IMG/VR virus record: IMGVR_UViG_3300047550_002610
Span: 1 to 27,959 of that record
Length of the DNA: 27,959 nucleotides
Reading direction: 5' to 3' (one strand)
Origin: a virus
The position numbers were made by a program, and so were the translations under genes. Shown one piece after another: positions 27,084-27,959 of this stretch; the stretch's first letter is position 1; every line of letters starts with the position of its first letter. Under the pieces are notes generated by a model, which was given only the letters and a program-made list of their open reading frames with translations, was not told the origin of the DNA and did no database searches.

Positions 27084-27959
27084 TTAGCTAGCCGCCATTG
27101 CCATCACCTTGAGCGGGTCGGTGCCTGCGTCAAGGATTCGGCCATCGTGACGACTGAAGCCAACAAAGCCGACTTGGTGGTAGTCTGCGTACCTTTCTTC
27201 CAGACGCAACAGAGTAAAGTCGGTTACGTCGCGGATAAGGTACTTGGAAAAATCACCAGCAACGATAACCTTGGCGGCGGCAGCAATCGAGGCAACGTCC
27301 TGATTGATCACGATTGGCCAACCAAGCAAGGTCCCAGGCGAAGCGCCTGTGATGTCCTGCTGGAAGATTGGCCTTTGCTGACCGTCCACAAGCTTGCGAA
27401 CTGCCTTCAAGGTTGAATCGTGCATCATGAATCGAGCATTTGCACGATAAGCAGGGTCAACGCTGTGCTGCAAATCCAGCAATTCAGCGTAGGTGATCGC
27501 CGAAGCGCTGGCGCAGGTAACACCAGTTCCAGCATTTACGACGCCCTGCGGCTTGCTGGAATTGTCACCGGTCGTGAAATGGGTGTTTAGAATTCTTGCA
27601 ATTCTAGTACCCAAAGCGTTTCCGATGAAAGATTCCAAATCAATCGCGGTGTCTTGCAGAAGTTCAGCAGACACGCGCACAAGCTTTGAAGAGTATTTGT
27701 AAGCCTTCAAAGTGATCTGTGCAAATGTCATATCCTGTTCAGATACTTGGCTGTTTTCGGCAAGGATAGCGCCTACGTTGCCGGTGTCGTTAACAGTCGG
27801 AATCGGTAAATCGTTTCCGCTGTCGGTGCGAATCACCTGAGCAACTTCGCGCATACCACCGAAGGAAAGCAAAGATTCCTCAAGCTGGTTCAAGAAACCT
27901 TGCGGCACAGTATAACCACCGGCGGAACCGGTGAGAGACTGCGCGCGCGCTTCCTGAAT
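27084..27959 (-). CDS. Major capsid protein, HK97 fold, N-terminus cut by window edge
   Basis: 291 residues are visible and the frame continues past 27959. Typical HK97-fold blocks are present: SAGGYTVPQGF, GMREVAQVIRTDSGNDLPIPTVNDT, the E-loop region with TFAQITLKAYKYSSKLVRVSAELLQDTAIDLESFIG, HFTTGDNSSKPQGVV, RFMMHDSTLKAVRKL and the G..ILDAGTDPLKVM end. It forms the icosahedral shell. The missing N-terminus would hold the scaffolding delta domain, with portal and protease upstream. Confidence 0.92.
   Translation of the reverse strand: MQEARAQSLTGSAGGYTVPQGFLNQLEESLLSFGGMREVAQVIRTDSGNDLPIPTVNDTGNVGAILAENSQVSEQDMTFAQITLKAYKYSSKLVRVSAELLQDTAIDLESFIGNALGTRIARILNTHFTTGDNSSKPQGVVNAGTGVTCASASAITYAELLDLQHSVDPAYRANARFMMHDSTLKAVRKLVDGQQRPIFQQDITGASPGTLLGWPIVINQDVASIAAAAKVIVAGDFSKYLIRDVTDFTLLRLEERYADYHQVGFVGFSRHDGRILDAGTDPLKVMAMAAS

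Overview
The window is most of the genome of a temperate tailed bacteriophage with a siphovirus layout and an HK97-type capsid. Every confident gene but one reads on the minus strand. Read in transcription order, from high to low coordinates, it carries: a major capsid protein cut by the right edge, head-tail connector and closure proteins, tail completion proteins and tail tube; the tail chaperone pair with a -1 frameshift site, tape measure and tail/fibre proteins; a lysis cassette; a 0.6-kb attachment region; the integrase; small regulators; a csrA gene; replication and modification genes; recombination nucleases; and an HNH gene cut by the left edge. Terminase, portal and prohead protease are absent. 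They would fall in the missing arc between base 1 and base 27959 if the molecule is a circle. The attachment site (3' half of a proline-type tRNA) has phage genes on both sides, so this is an unintegrated, excised or circularly permuted form rather than a prophage still joined to host DNA.

Host: the integrase N-terminus, the DUF1580-like HTH protein, the Cys-rich partner of a glycosyltransferase and the unusual cysteine-protease lysis candidate all look to me like proteins of Planctomycetes and their mobile elements. This is recognition from memory, not a search, so the host call is moderate confidence only.

Left part (1-9360): HNH nuclease, metallophosphoesterase, RusA resolvase, a second HNH nuclease, a DUF6378-like protein and a zinc-ribbon protein. 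Then come a 165-bp nested palindrome, a DUF669-like plus GYF-like protein, a fused primase-polymerase/AAA helicase, a C5 cytosine methyltransferase, four unknown small proteins, CsrA with a structured leader, the single plus-strand gene (a ribbon-helix-helix protein), a DUF1580-like HTH protein and a winged-helix protein. Middle (9419-11222): tyrosine integrase and a non-coding attachment region with ten copies of TTCCGTAC. Right part (11223-27959): zinc-finger protein, unknown protein, small membrane protein, holin, signal-anchored cysteine protease, fibre proteins, glycosyltransferase, tail and head genes.

Four signals are not explained by the genes: the TTCCGTAC array around attP; the nested palindrome at 2553-2717, which contains the ribosome binding site of the next gene; a 49-bp motif found three times, each ending 16-19 nt upstream of a start codon (1175-1223, 14027-14075, 17179-17227); and a terminator-like hairpin abutting the csrA ribosome binding site. 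TTG and GTG starts are frequent, and most genes are joined by overlapping stop/start codons.
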